A stretch of DNA of 9,256 bases from DATAYF01 sp036272735 (GCA_036272735.1 DATAYF010000177.1:1-9256); one strand, 5' to 3'. Shown: positions 1 through 6,662, counted from the stretch's first letter. Notes: generated from the letters alone by a model not told the origin. A program made the numbers and translations.

Positions 1-15
1 AGAGCCTGTTTGCTT
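1..15. repeat. Left terminal inverted repeat of IS element A
   Basis: AGAGCCTGTTTGCTT is the exact reverse complement of 1028-1042. The window begins at the element's edge, so the outer flank cannot be read. Confidence 0.85.
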
Positions 16-88
16 CCAATCGTATTGCAATTCAGACAGATTTACAAAACGAAGGAAAAAGGGTAAAGAGCAAGAAAACGAGCAAAGC

Positions 89-953
89 TCAGGAAATGTG
101 CGAATCGGCGAGCATTTCTAAGTCGGCCAGAATGAGAGCGATCATGGCAACCTTGATGAATGCCTCACTGCACAGAGGCAAGCCCTCATAGTCGCGGCTC
201 AAACGCCGGAAGCGCACCATCCAGGCAAACGAGCGCTCCACCACCCATCTTCTGGGCAGAGGCTGAAAACCGGAGGGAAAGCGCTTTTCCCAATCGACTT
301 CCTCCCCCTCCGGGACTAGGATTCCTCGGGTAGGAGCTTTGATCCGCTTGACAATTTCGCCCATCCAGCCCAGGTGCTCGTGCAGCCAGCGCAGCAACTC
401 GCCCCCATAATGGCTGTCTCCCCACAGTTTGCGAATGCGCGGAAGCCGCTCTTTCAACGGCTCCAACAGCACTCTGGCTCCTTCGGCATCCGAACGATTG
501 GCGGCCAGGACTTTGATTGCCAGCAAATAGCCCTGCGTATCAATGAGCAGGTGCCGTTTGCGACCCCAGATTTTTTTTCCCCATATCATAGCCTTTTTCA
601 GGACCGCGAATCGGACTGACACGCACCGATTGGCTGTCAATAATCGCGGCGCTCGGCTGAGGATCGCGGCCTTGCTTCACTCGCACCTGCATGTGCAGGG
701 TCTCTAGCACTTGATCCCAGGTCCCGTCGCGTTGCCATTGCCGAAAGTAATCGTAGACGGTGCCCCAACGTGGATATTCATGGGGCAGCATGCGCCAACT
801 ACAGCCACTACGCAGAATATACAGGATCGCGTTCACGATCGCTCGACGCTCATGCAGGACATGTGCTGCCCCTTCCGCGACGGACGGAATCAAGGGTTCC
901 AACAAGGTCCATTGTCCATCCGTCAGATCTGAGGGATAGACTTTCGCTCCCAT
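89..953 (-). CDS. IS5-family DDE transposase, split by a +1 frame change
   Basis: This transposase would cut and join the ends of IS element A. The N-terminal half starts at ATG 951-953 (MGAKVYPSDL), with AGAGG seven bases upstream; an ATG at 957-959 is an alternative. It contains the first catalytic Asp in IIDSQSV. The C-terminal half runs to a TGA at 89-91 and carries the second Asp (LWGDSHYGG) and the Glu (RRWVVERSFAW). The two halves overlap out of frame by one base at a run of eight A (571-578, minus strand). Seven A would restore GKKIWGRKRHLL, the form seen at the same point in the neighbouring related element. The joined protein would be about 287 residues, normal for the family. Either the gene is recoded by +1 ribosomal frameshifting or transcriptional slippage, or one extra A has inactivated it. 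Sequence alone cannot decide. Confidence 0.85.
571..578 (-). other. Run of eight A at the transposase frame junction
   Basis: The minus strand reads GGGG, eight A, then TCTGG. Zero frame gives G-K-K-N-L-G and soon stops; the downstream frame gives G-K-K-I-W-G-R-K-R. Homopolymers of eight or more A are known sites of RNA polymerase slippage and of ribosomal frameshifting in insertion sequences. Confidence 0.7.
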
Positions 954-1027
954 GATCATTCCTCTTTCTCCCCTTTTGTTGTGTTTGTTCTTCTTCTCCT
1001 CTCTTTTTTCTCTCGGCACTTTCCCTT

Positions 1028-1042
1028 AAGCAAACAGGCTCT
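1028..1042. repeat. Right terminal inverted repeat of IS element A
   Basis: AAGCAAACAGGCTCT is the exact reverse complement of bases 1-15. Its last base is part of the TA dinucleotide shared with the next element. Confidence 0.85.
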
Positions 1043-1043
1043 A

Positions 1044-1063
1044 AGAGTGTGTTTGCTTGGCAT
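1044..1063. repeat. Left terminal inverted repeat of IS element B
   Basis: AGAGTGTGTTTGCTTGGCAT pairs with 2001-2020 with two mismatches. It begins directly after the TA that ends element A. Confidence 0.8.
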
Positions 1064-1066
1064 GGT

Positions 1067-1918
1067 TTAGCTAGCGAACTTGGCAAGCCTGGTGACCATC
1101 AGCTTGCTCATAGCGATAAAGATGAAGGCCTCAGCCGATGCACAGAGGCCCTCAAAGTCGCGGGCGAGCCGACGACAGCGCGAAATCCAGGCATTGGTTC
1201 GCTCCACGACCCATCTTCTGGGAAGGATATGAAAGCCTTTGGGAATGATCTTGTCCCAGTCAACTTTCTCCCCAATCGGAGCAGAGGTGCTCTTGATGCC
1301 AGTCCAAGGGTGGTTCACGATTTCCACCTCGATTCCCAGATATACTTTGATCCACTCCTGACACTTGCCATTGTAGCCAGTATCAGCCCAGATCAATTGG
1401 AGACGAGGGAAGCAACCAAGAAGAGGAGCAAGCAGCAGCGGGGCGCCATGCCGATCGAGCACGTTGGCGGCATGAACTTTCACAGCCAGAAGCAAGCCCT
1501 GGGTATCCACCAGCAGATGACGTTTGCGCCCGAGAACTTTTTTGCCCCCATCGTCGCCTCGTTCATCACCACGGACAGCACTGGTCTTGACCGATTGGCT
1601 GAGAGTGATCGCGGCACTCGGCTCGGACTCACTGCCAATGCGGACGCGCAATTGCTTGCGCAAGGCCGTATGCATCCGCTCCCAGGTGCCATCCCTCTTC
1701 CAGTCTCGAAAAGAGGAGTAGGCCGTTTCCCACACCGGAAAATCATCGAGCAAGTATCGCCAGGGACACCCGCTGCGTAGGACATTAAAAATCGCATTGA
1801 CGATTTCCCGGCGCTCAATTTCTCCTGGCCGACCCGCTGGGTCAGGAGGAGGGAGCAAGGACGCCAAGATGGCCCATTGGGCATCTGTCACATCTGATGG
1901 CTAGGGGTTCCTGGTCAT
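1067..1918 (-). pseudogene. IS5-family transposase, amber codon 6 and missing catalytic Asp
   Basis: The natural start appears to be ATG 1916-1918, with GGAG ten bases upstream. From there the frame reads MTRNP, a TAG stop (1901-1903), then PSDVTDAQW. Element A has VYPSDLTDGQW at the same place, so the stop replaces a tyrosine codon. After the stop, a GTG at 1889-1891 opens 274 uninterrupted residues. The motif that should read IIDSQSV reads ITLSQSV (codon CTC near 1603), so the first DDE aspartate is lost. The second Asp (IWADTGYNG) and the Glu (RRWVVERTNAW) remain. The frame is continuous where element A has its eight-A run; here there are only six A. Restart at the GTG could still produce a protein, but without the first Asp it should not catalyse transposition. 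Confidence 0.85.
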
Positions 1919-2000
1919 TTCTTTCTCTCTCCTTTTTCTGTTTCTGATCATTTCTCCCTCAGGCTTCATCATCCCCTTTCTTTCTCGTATCGGTAGCACG

Positions 2001-2020
2001 ATGCCAAGCAAACGCATTCT
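2001..2020. repeat. Right terminal inverted repeat of IS element B
   Basis: The inward-reading strand is AGAATGCGTTTGCTTGGCAT, followed outside by TA at 2021-2022. Confidence 0.8.
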
Positions 2021-2022
2021 TA

Positions 2023-2325
2023 TTAATCTCAGTATAGGTTACTAAACTCGAATATCCTGAACCAATAGGGAGTTGCTAGCGAAGTTTAGCTTTTTACGTT
2101 GAGATCAATCAATAAGTAATGCCTCTCCCGATGCGGCTTCTTCCATTGACGACTTATAAATTGGCCCCCTTTTGCCAGGGCTCGCACAAGCTCACCTTAC
2201 AGCAGAGCATGACGATAAATGAACAAAACATGTTAGAATAAAAAATATGCTTGGCAAGAGGGAGCCACATGTGGTGCCTCATCACCACAAATCCACAGAT
2301 CGGAGAAAAGAGGGATGGCTGATAT
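2023..2325. other. Intergenic stretch, no gene seen
   Basis: AT-richer sequence between IS element B and the promoter of the IS630 transposase. I see no convincing coding frame on either strand. A short hairpin GTGGTG/CACCAC (2271-2276 and 2283-2288) and the palindrome CCACATGTGG (2266-2275) are present, without a T-tract. Part of this stretch may belong to the left end of the IS630 element, but no terminal repeat could be matched. Confidence 0.5.
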
Positions 2326-2364
2326 ATGCTTCCAGGTAGGGAATGCGGAGATCTGGTACAATGA
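2326..2364 (+). repeat. Left copy of a 39-bp inverted promoter-like repeat
   Basis: This block begins ATGCTTCCAGGTA, has TGCGGAGAT in the middle and ends TGGTACAATGA. It matches the minus strand of 4375-4413 at 33 of 39 ungapped positions. Both copies lie just upstream of a gene that points inward. They may be duplicated promoters or the ends of a larger unit. Confidence 0.75.
2354..2362 (+). promoter_or_regulatory. Extended -10 promoter of the IS630 transposase
   Basis: TGGTACAAT fits the extended -10 pattern TGnTAnAAT. It lies 33 bases before the transposase ATG at 2396, leaving room for a short leader with AAGGA at 2384-2388. There is no good -35 box at 16-18 bases, as is common for extended -10 promoters. 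Confidence 0.5.
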
Positions 2365-2395
2365 GAGAAGTGGGAAAGTGATGAAAGGAAGAAGA

Positions 2396-3609
2396 ATGAC
2401 CGCCCCCATAACCCTCGCCTCATTGGAGGAGCCGACGCTAACTGAACTGCGCCATCGCTACGATGGAACGACTGATGCCGAAACGCGCACGCGCTACCAG
2501 ATGCTCTTGCTCTCGCAGCGAGGCCAAACGTCGAGCCAAATAGCCCAAACCGTGATGCGCAGCCAGGACACCGTCGTACGCGTGCTCAAGCGCTTTTTGA
2601 CTGGCGGATTGGACGCTGTTCCCCAGCACACGGCCCCAGGCCGAGAGCGACGGGTCACAGCAGCCTGGGAAACTGAACTGCTCAGAGTGATCGAGTTGGA
2701 CCCTCATGATGTTGGGCAGGACACGGCCAACTGGACTACCGAGCGACTCGCGGCGTATCTGGGTCAGCAAACGGGTATTCACGTCACTGAAGAGACAGTT
2801 CGCGTGTACTTACATGCCCATGACTACGTTTGCAAACGTTCCACCTGGACGCTTCGGCGCAAGGCTGAAGAGAAAGCGGATTACGTGGGAAACGCCTGCG
2901 GGTAGAGGTTCTTTTAGCCGGTACAACCGTACCCGAACCTCTACCCATTCATGATCTGGTTGAGGCTGACCTGTGGGATCAGCTTCCCGCCGACCTGTCA
3001 AGGTTACTCGCGCTTGTCCCAAGCGCTGACCTGTATCTGCAAGATGAGATGCAGGTGGCTTTTCACCCGACCCTCACACGGGTGTGGTGTCGCAAGGGTC
3101 GACGAGGGCAACGCTTGGTTGAAGCGCCTGGGGACAATCGCAAGGTCTACGGCTTCGGCCTGGTCGACTGGCGTGATGGCTGGTTCGATGGCCGGCTGGC
3201 TCCCGGACGCACTGCCGATGTGTTCTGCGAGCAAGTGCGTGCTGCCGTGGCTCGTTCCAAGCAGCGGGGACGCGTTGCCATCGTGATTGCGGACAATCTC
3301 AAGACTCACACACCGGCTGGCTCCCTGCTCGTGCGGAGCTTACTCAGCGAATTCAAGGATTACTTGTATCTGGTGTACACCCCCGCCTATGATCCGGACG
3401 CTAACCGCATTGAGTGGCTCTGGCGCGTCTCGCGGCGGGTCGTTACACATAACCATCACCGCAGCACGTTTGAGCTGCTGCTCGCGGATACGGAGCGGCA
3501 TTTTCAGGCTCTGGGCCAGATGCCGGCTTCGGTCTTACGGCATATTGGGAGTCCGTTTGCTCCAGACAAGGATCAGGAGGTTCCTCTGTCACTCGCCCAA
3601 GCCGCCTAA
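2396..3609 (+). CDS. IS630-family DDE transposase, joined by -1 frameshift
   Basis: This is the transposase of an IS630-family element, which normally inserts at TA. ATG 2396 is chosen because AAGGA lies seven bases upstream. The first frame gives 165 residues with a helix-turn-helix around residues 33-70 (SSQIAQTVMRSQDTVVRVLKR) and would stop at 2903-2905. A -1 shift at 2887-2893 joins it to a second frame ending at 3609, for about 404 residues. In that product the catalytic triad is complete: D217 (LYLQDE), D300 (VIADNLKTH) and E340 (ANRIEWLW). The long open second frame starts upstream of its only good ATG (3049), which would omit D217, so the joined product is the likely enzyme. The first frame alone would make a DNA-binding fragment that could act as a repressor. 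I could not find matching terminal repeats. Confidence 0.9.
2887..2946 (+). promoter_or_regulatory. Programmed -1 frameshift signal in the IS630 gene
   Basis: The heptamer G_GGA_AAC (2887-2893) is in exact zero-frame phase for tandem slippage. After six bases comes a perfect 12-bp stem, GGGTAGAGGTTC (2900-2911) with its complement at 2935-2946. The 23-nt interior can form a second small stem, GGTAC/GTACC (2920-2924 and 2929-2933). The zero-frame UAG lies inside the stem. Shifting gives ...YVG-KRLRVEV... and continues to the catalytic domain. Confidence 0.9.
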
Positions 3610-3673
3610 GCAGCCTGGAAGGAGAGAGTGCGATCGCAGAGAGTTCAGAGAAAAACTCCAACGAACCGCCTGC

Positions 3674-4282
3674 TCAGAAAAATGTCAACAGGACCTTGTT
3701 GTCCGGCTCCAGAGGAGAGATTTCCACAGAGTTTCTGAACGGACAGAACTCGACCCCGAACTGGGTGGCGACCAGCAGGGATGCCTGATTGAGAGGCGGG
3801 GTGACTCGCAGAAAGGAGACTGGGGAAGCAAAGGACGCTGGAGGGATCTTCCCACAGCCCAGGTTGGCCCACGCAACCACGAAATACGCCTTTTCCCCCG
3901 GCCCAAGGACAAACCGATGGGGCGCCTGCGTGGGATGCAGAGGACTCCCCGTGGATTGCCCGACGTGTGCTGGAATGGGCTGGTGTCGAGCATCCAGGAG
4001 CTGAAGCGCTGGATAGCCGGAGAGCGTACAACTCTGCTTCGACTGGTTCACCAGGACAAACTGCGCAGCCTCGTTGCTCGTAGCGGCGCCAAATCTGTCA
4101 AATGCGAGCAGGAGGTGTTGGGTCTGGCAGGGAGCAGGAGCCGAAGGCGATGCCCGGGGCGTTGGCACAGTCGACGTCGAGCTCGCCGAAGACGAAGCGT
4201 GTATGCACCCACTGAGGACGAAAGCCACTGAGCACAACCAGAGGAACCCGAACGTCCCTCGGGTTAGGTGATGATCGTTCAT
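3674..4282 (-). CDS. Secreted lipoprotein, DUF4232 family
   Basis: The protein has 202 residues. The start is ATG 4280-4282, because AAGGAGAAGG lies directly upstream. Residues 10-25 are a hydrophobic signal peptide ending in the lipobox LSGC, so Cys26 should be lipidated and the protein held on the outer face of the membrane. A Ser/Thr/Pro linker (about 27-51) leads to a beta-rich domain with the DUF4232 pattern: a Cys at 52, FGAATSNEAAQFVLVNQS, then CTLSGYPALQLLD with Cys85. The two Cys could form a disulfide. The family is common in Gram-positive-type and Chloroflexota genomes; its role is unknown, probably binding at the cell surface. The gene runs toward the IS630 transposase and stops 64 bases from it, with no terminator visible between. 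Its C-terminus looks natural, so the insertion appears to have spared it. Confidence 0.85.
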   Translation of the reverse strand: MNDHHLTRGTFGFLWLCSVAFVLSGCIHASSSASSTSTVPTPRASPSAPAPCQTQHLLLAFDRFGAATSNEAAQFVLVNQSKQSCTLSGYPALQLLDARHQPIPAHVGQSTGSPLHPTQAPHRFVLGPGEKAYFVVAWANLGCGKIPPASFASPVSFLRVTPPLNQASLLVATQFGVEFCPFRNSVEISPLEPDNKVLLTFF

Positions 4283-4374
4283 CGGCACCTTCTCCTTTCG
4301 ATTCAGCATCAACCTCTCATCTGTATCACACCTCGTAAAAAACGTGCTACTACAGCCGTTGCACCTACCACTCT

Positions 4375-4413
4375 TCATTGTATCACATCTCCGCAGGCTT
4401 TACCTGGAAGCAT
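4375..4413 (-). repeat. Right copy of the 39-bp inverted promoter-like repeat
   Basis: Read on the minus strand it begins ATGCTTCCAGGTA, contains TGCGGAGAT and ends TGATACAATGA. It pairs with 2326-2364 with six mismatches and no gaps. Homology fades on both sides, although a looser match continues about 15 bases downstream. Confidence 0.75.
4377..4385 (-). promoter_or_regulatory. Extended -10 promoter of the lipoprotein gene
   Basis: The minus strand reads TGATACAAT, an extended -10 box. Transcription would start near 4370 and leave a leader of about 90 bases before ATG 4282. The same box occurs in the inverted copy ahead of the IS630 transposase, which supports function. Confidence 0.55.
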
Positions 4414-4568
4414 TTAGCTGTCTATTTGCTGCCTATTTGATAATTCTACCGCCCATGATTGTTCTTCTTCTCTTGGAACGTCTTTCCCCACGGGATGCGC
4501 AATGAGATGATACCAGGGAGCGAAAGAGCAATGGGCATTTCCTCACTTGACAAGGTAGGGTCAAGACG
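4414..4568. other. Short intergenic stretch, no gene or terminator seen
   Basis: This lies between the promoter of the lipoprotein gene and the 3' end of the membrane protein gene. It contains a copy of the 14-base word CCCACGGGATGCGC (4487-4500), which recurs inverted at 5353-5366. No hairpin with a T-tract follows the membrane protein gene. Confidence 0.45.
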
Positions 4569-5120
4569 TTAATTTTTTGGAAATGCCTTTCCCTGTTGAT
4601 TTTGCCTAAAAGCAGCTCCTACCCCTGTAAACCCAAATCCAACGATCAATGCCAGAAAAAGATCGACGAGAAAGGCAAAAATATAAATAATAAGTGTATC
4701 TTTGAGTGAGGTGGATCGTGAGACTGAGCCGGAAAAGATCACAAGATAGGAACAAGCATCGACAAAGAGAAAACAGACCAGAGCGATCAAGCAGGCAAAC
4801 GCTGAATATTTCCGGGTGAAGTAACCGGTAAAGAAGTAGACTGGAGCACAAAGAGCAGTAACGATCAGGCTGATCACGATGTTTCCTTGATACAGTAAAC
4901 CGAAAAAATACGAGCTGGCAAACGTGCTGAAGAGCGCATTATTCACAACTGGATTGGTAAAAATGGCTGTGGTAACAATGACAATTCCTGCCAGGATAGC
5001 TCCAGCTAGAAACCCATGCTTGAGCACGCTCTTTATATGTGAGTATTGTGACGGAGTGTATCGGTGATCTCGTGGTGAGATCATTATCAGTTCCTCCATC
5101 TGATCATCTTGATATTGCAT
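4569..5120 (-). CDS. Four-helix integral membrane protein of unknown function
   Basis: The protein has 183 residues. ATG 5118-5120 is preferred over an upstream ATG at 5201 because AAGGAG lies seven bases before it and the upstream segment looks like leader. Residues 1-34 are polar and acidic at first (QYQDDQMEE). Hydrophobic segments follow at about 36-54, 80-100, 106-129 and 142-167. The C-terminus is short and basic (FRQNQQGKAFPKN). There are no conserved catalytic motifs, and the fold suggests a small transporter-like or sensor-like membrane protein, but I do not recognise a family. An even number of helices puts both ends on the same side, probably the cytoplasm. The gene stands alone, with its own candidate promoter and dyad upstream. 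Confidence 0.75.
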   Translation of the reverse strand: MQYQDDQMEELIMISPRDHRYTPSQYSHIKSVLKHGFLAGAILAGIVIVTTAIFTNPVVNNALFSTFASSYFFGLLYQGNIVISLIVTALCAPVYFFTGYFTRKYSAFACLIALVCFLFVDACSYLVIFSGSVSRSTSLKDTLIIYIFAFLVDLFLALIVGFGFTGVGAAFRQNQQGKAFPKN

Positions 5121-5192
5121 ACCTAAGCTCCTTTTAAGGGGAAGAGAGAAAGAGCATTCGTTTCCCTGCAATGGGGGTATAGCCATATGGAT

Positions 5193-5223
5193 AGTATACA
5201 AAAATTTGGAGTTTTGCTGTGAA
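5193..5223 (-). promoter_or_regulatory. Candidate promoter of the membrane protein gene
   Basis: On the minus strand TTCACA (5218-5223) is followed after 19 bases by TATACT (5193-5198). Both boxes are close to the housekeeping consensus, though the spacer is long. The start site would fall near 5186, giving a leader of about 65 bases. Confidence 0.4.
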
Positions 5224-5234
5224 CTGCTTCACAG
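5217..5234. promoter_or_regulatory. Inverted repeat overlapping the -35 box
   Basis: CTGTGAA (5217-5223), four bases, then TTCACAG (5228-5234) form a perfect 7-bp dyad that covers the candidate -35 box of the membrane protein gene. It could be an operator. The regulator is not in the window. Confidence 0.4.
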
Positions 5235-5708
5235 TTTCGCGTGTGCCTAAAACGTCAATTCCCGTGGCTCGCATTGACCGCGACGAGGATGTGAGATAAT
5301 CGCAACTCCTCCACTCCGACGCACTGGCTCAAGTCAGCTAACTCATCCCGTCGCGCATCCCGTGGGCTTTCACTGATGGAAAAGGCGTAGGAAAAGATGA
5401 GATGTATAATTTATCATCACGATCTTTAAAGGATACCCGGTTGTCATCTGGGAGGCTTCGGGAGGCATTCCTGTTTGACCTCCAGGGAAAGAGGGACGGC
5501 ATGAGGCCTATCCAGCCCTCTCCGTCGTTATTCAACGAATGAAGCAAGGACCAATACTACTGGACGAAGAAGGCGGTAAGGTCTTTGCGAATGCGCCACT
5601 GTTTGCGACGCATCTCCTACCAATAACTGCATTTTCTCAGTGGCTACGCCTTTTGTCGCGGGAGAAGCACCCCACTCCGAGGCATATGAGGTTCTCTGCT
5701 CTCCTTTG
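5235..5708. other. Intergenic stretch of about 470 bases, possible gene remnant
   Basis: No intact gene is visible. On the minus strand an open frame without a usual start codon covers 5255-5410 (52 codons) and ends ...VEELRLSHILVAVNASHGN. Its composition resembles a folded protein more than random sequence, so it may be the tail of a broken gene. A short ATG frame at 5338-5547 on the same strand shows no recognisable feature. No terminator is seen after the SDR gene that ends at 5709. Confidence 0.35.
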
Positions 5709-6479
5709 TCATCGCCCACCCCCGATCTCCAGGATGGTCCCTGTCGTGTAGGAGGCTGCCGAAGAAAGCAGCCAGAGAACACCCTCAGCCACTTCGTTTG
5801 CAGTGCCCGCTCGCTGCATAGGAATGGATGGACCTAATCTCTCCAGACGATCAGGCGCACCATTTGCGGCATGCAGATCGGTTTCAATGAGTCCAGGTGC
5901 GACGGCATTGACACGAATGCCTTCGTGGGCAACCTCGCGTGCCAGTCCGATGGTGAAGCTATCAATCGCTCCTTTGGATGCGGCGTAATGGACCCATTCC
6001 CCTGCGCCACCAGTTCGCGCCGCAAGAGAAGAAATATTGACAATCGCTCCACCGGTTCCACCATGGCGCAGAGACATCCTCCGAACGGCCTCTCGTGCAC
6101 ACAGAATCGTCCCGACGACGTTGACGGCAAGCACCCGTGTGAGGACCTCTACATTTATCGCCTCGACGCGAGCAAAGCCACCTGTAATCCCTGCATTGTT
6201 CACGAGTCCTTGAAGTGGTCCCAACTCTCGCGCGGCAGTCTCAAAGAGGCGAATGGCATCCTCTTCACGAGCGATATCTCCTTGAATGGCAGTGGCTCGA
6301 CCGCCAGTGGTAACAATCTGAGAAACAACCTCTTGAGCAGCGGCCTCCCCGCTGGTAAAGTTCACAGCAACGGGAAACCCGTGTGCACCAACGAGTTTGG
6401 CAACAGCAGCACCAATTCCACGGCTTGCCCCTGTCACGATGATAGCCCCAGGCTTCTTTTCTTTATTCCAGACAACCAT
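5709..6479 (-). CDS. Short-chain dehydrogenase/reductase, YgfF-like
   Basis: This is a cytosolic NAD(P)-dependent oxidoreductase of 256 residues, a full-length classical SDR. The start is ATG 6477-6479, with AGGAGG eight bases upstream. The Rossmann cofactor motif TGASRGIG is at 16-23, NNAG at 94-97 and the structural Asn at 120. The catalytic Ser is at 150-151 and Y165-x3-K169 follows (YAASK). VAPGLIETDL and the C-terminal GGG signature are also present. Several stretches (GGAIVNISS, YAASKGAIDS, IPMQRAG) are those of the E. coli YgfF branch, often annotated as glucose 1-dehydrogenase-like or 3-oxoacyl-ACP-reductase-like. The true substrate cannot be read from sequence. There is no partner gene; it has a leader of at least 100 bases and stands alone. 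Confidence 0.92.
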   Translation of the reverse strand: MVVWNKEKKPGAIIVTGASRGIGAAVAKLVGAHGFPVAVNFTSGEAAAQEVVSQIVTTGGRATAIQGDIAREEDAIRLFETAARELGPLQGLVNNAGITGGFARVEAINVEVLTRVLAVNVVGTILCAREAVRRMSLRHGGTGGAIVNISSLAARTGGAGEWVHYAASKGAIDSFTIGLAREVAHEGIRVNAVAPGLIETDLHAANGAPDRLERLGPSIPMQRAGTANEVAEGVLWLLSSAASYTTGTILEIGGGR

Positions 6480-6662
6480 AAGCACTTCCTCCTGTGATGA
6501 GTACGATGACTTGACCTGATACAGCTCTCTTCTTCTCTGAATCAGAACTGCCAACAGAGCAAATAGATGAGTCAGATATATAAGACCACGTTTCTCGCAA
6601 AGAGCACAACGATGAGCATTCAACTTACCATACCCTCCCTGGCAAGATGAGTTTACGATCCT
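6480..6662. other. Leader region of the SDR gene
   Basis: The region runs from the SDR start to the terminator at 6663. The reading frame stays open upstream of the chosen ATG to 6623, but the extra residues show no SDR features and lack a ribosome binding site, so I treat it as leader. The promoter of the SDR gene should be here; no clear -35/-10 pair stands out. Confidence 0.4.

Larger units (their letters stand above)
2..1041 (-). mobile_element. IS5-family insertion sequence A, about 1.04 kb
   Basis: The element is bounded by perfect 15-bp terminal inverted repeats, AGAGCCTGTTTGCTT at 1-15 and its complement at 1028-1042. It carries one DDE transposase on the minus strand that fills most of its length. 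GAG ends with a duplicated TA target are usual for the IS427-like part of the IS5 family. The right end is followed by TA at 1042-1043, and the left copy would be an unseen T plus base 1, so the exact end is uncertain by one base. Ends and catalytic residues are intact, so the element could be mobile if the reading-frame break in the transposase is bypassed. Confidence 0.85.
1044..2020 (-). mobile_element. IS5-family insertion sequence B, decayed, about 0.98 kb
   Basis: The ends are AGAGTGTGTTTGCTTGGCAT on the left and AGAATGCGTTTGCTTGGCAT read inward from the right, with two mismatches in 20. TA flanks both sides (1042-1043 and 2021-2022), consistent with a TA target duplication. The ends share GTTTGCTT with element A and the transposases are recognisably related but clearly divergent, so these are two different members of one family, not two copies. 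The transposase inside is a pseudogene, so the element could move only if a transposase were supplied in trans. Confidence 0.82.

Noticed and set aside
1049..1780. Long open frame of 243 codons on the plus strand
   Set aside because: It is antisense to the IS element B transposase and has no recognisable domain; codon patterns of the transposase keep it open.
2271..2288. GTGGTG/CACCAC hairpin as a terminator
   Set aside because: No T-tract follows on either strand and no gene ends just before it.
2154..2423. Minus-strand frame of 89 codons upstream of the IS630 gene
   Set aside because: Cys- and Ser-rich sequence without a domain or a good ribosome binding site, overlapping the transposase promoter and start.
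2329..3621. CTTCCAGG at 2329-2336 and its complement at 3614-3621 as IS630 terminal repeats
   Set aside because: Only eight bases match, with no TA on both flanks, and the left copy is explained better by the 39-bp repeat shared with 4375-4413.
3287..4231. Open frame of 314 codons on the plus strand
   Set aside because: It runs out of frame through the catalytic part of the IS630 transposase and then antisense through the lipoprotein. It is rich in Arg, Cys and Ser and resembles no protein.
5871..6497. Open frame of 208 codons on the plus strand
   Set aside because: Antisense to the SDR gene, whose cofactor and catalytic motifs are unmistakable.
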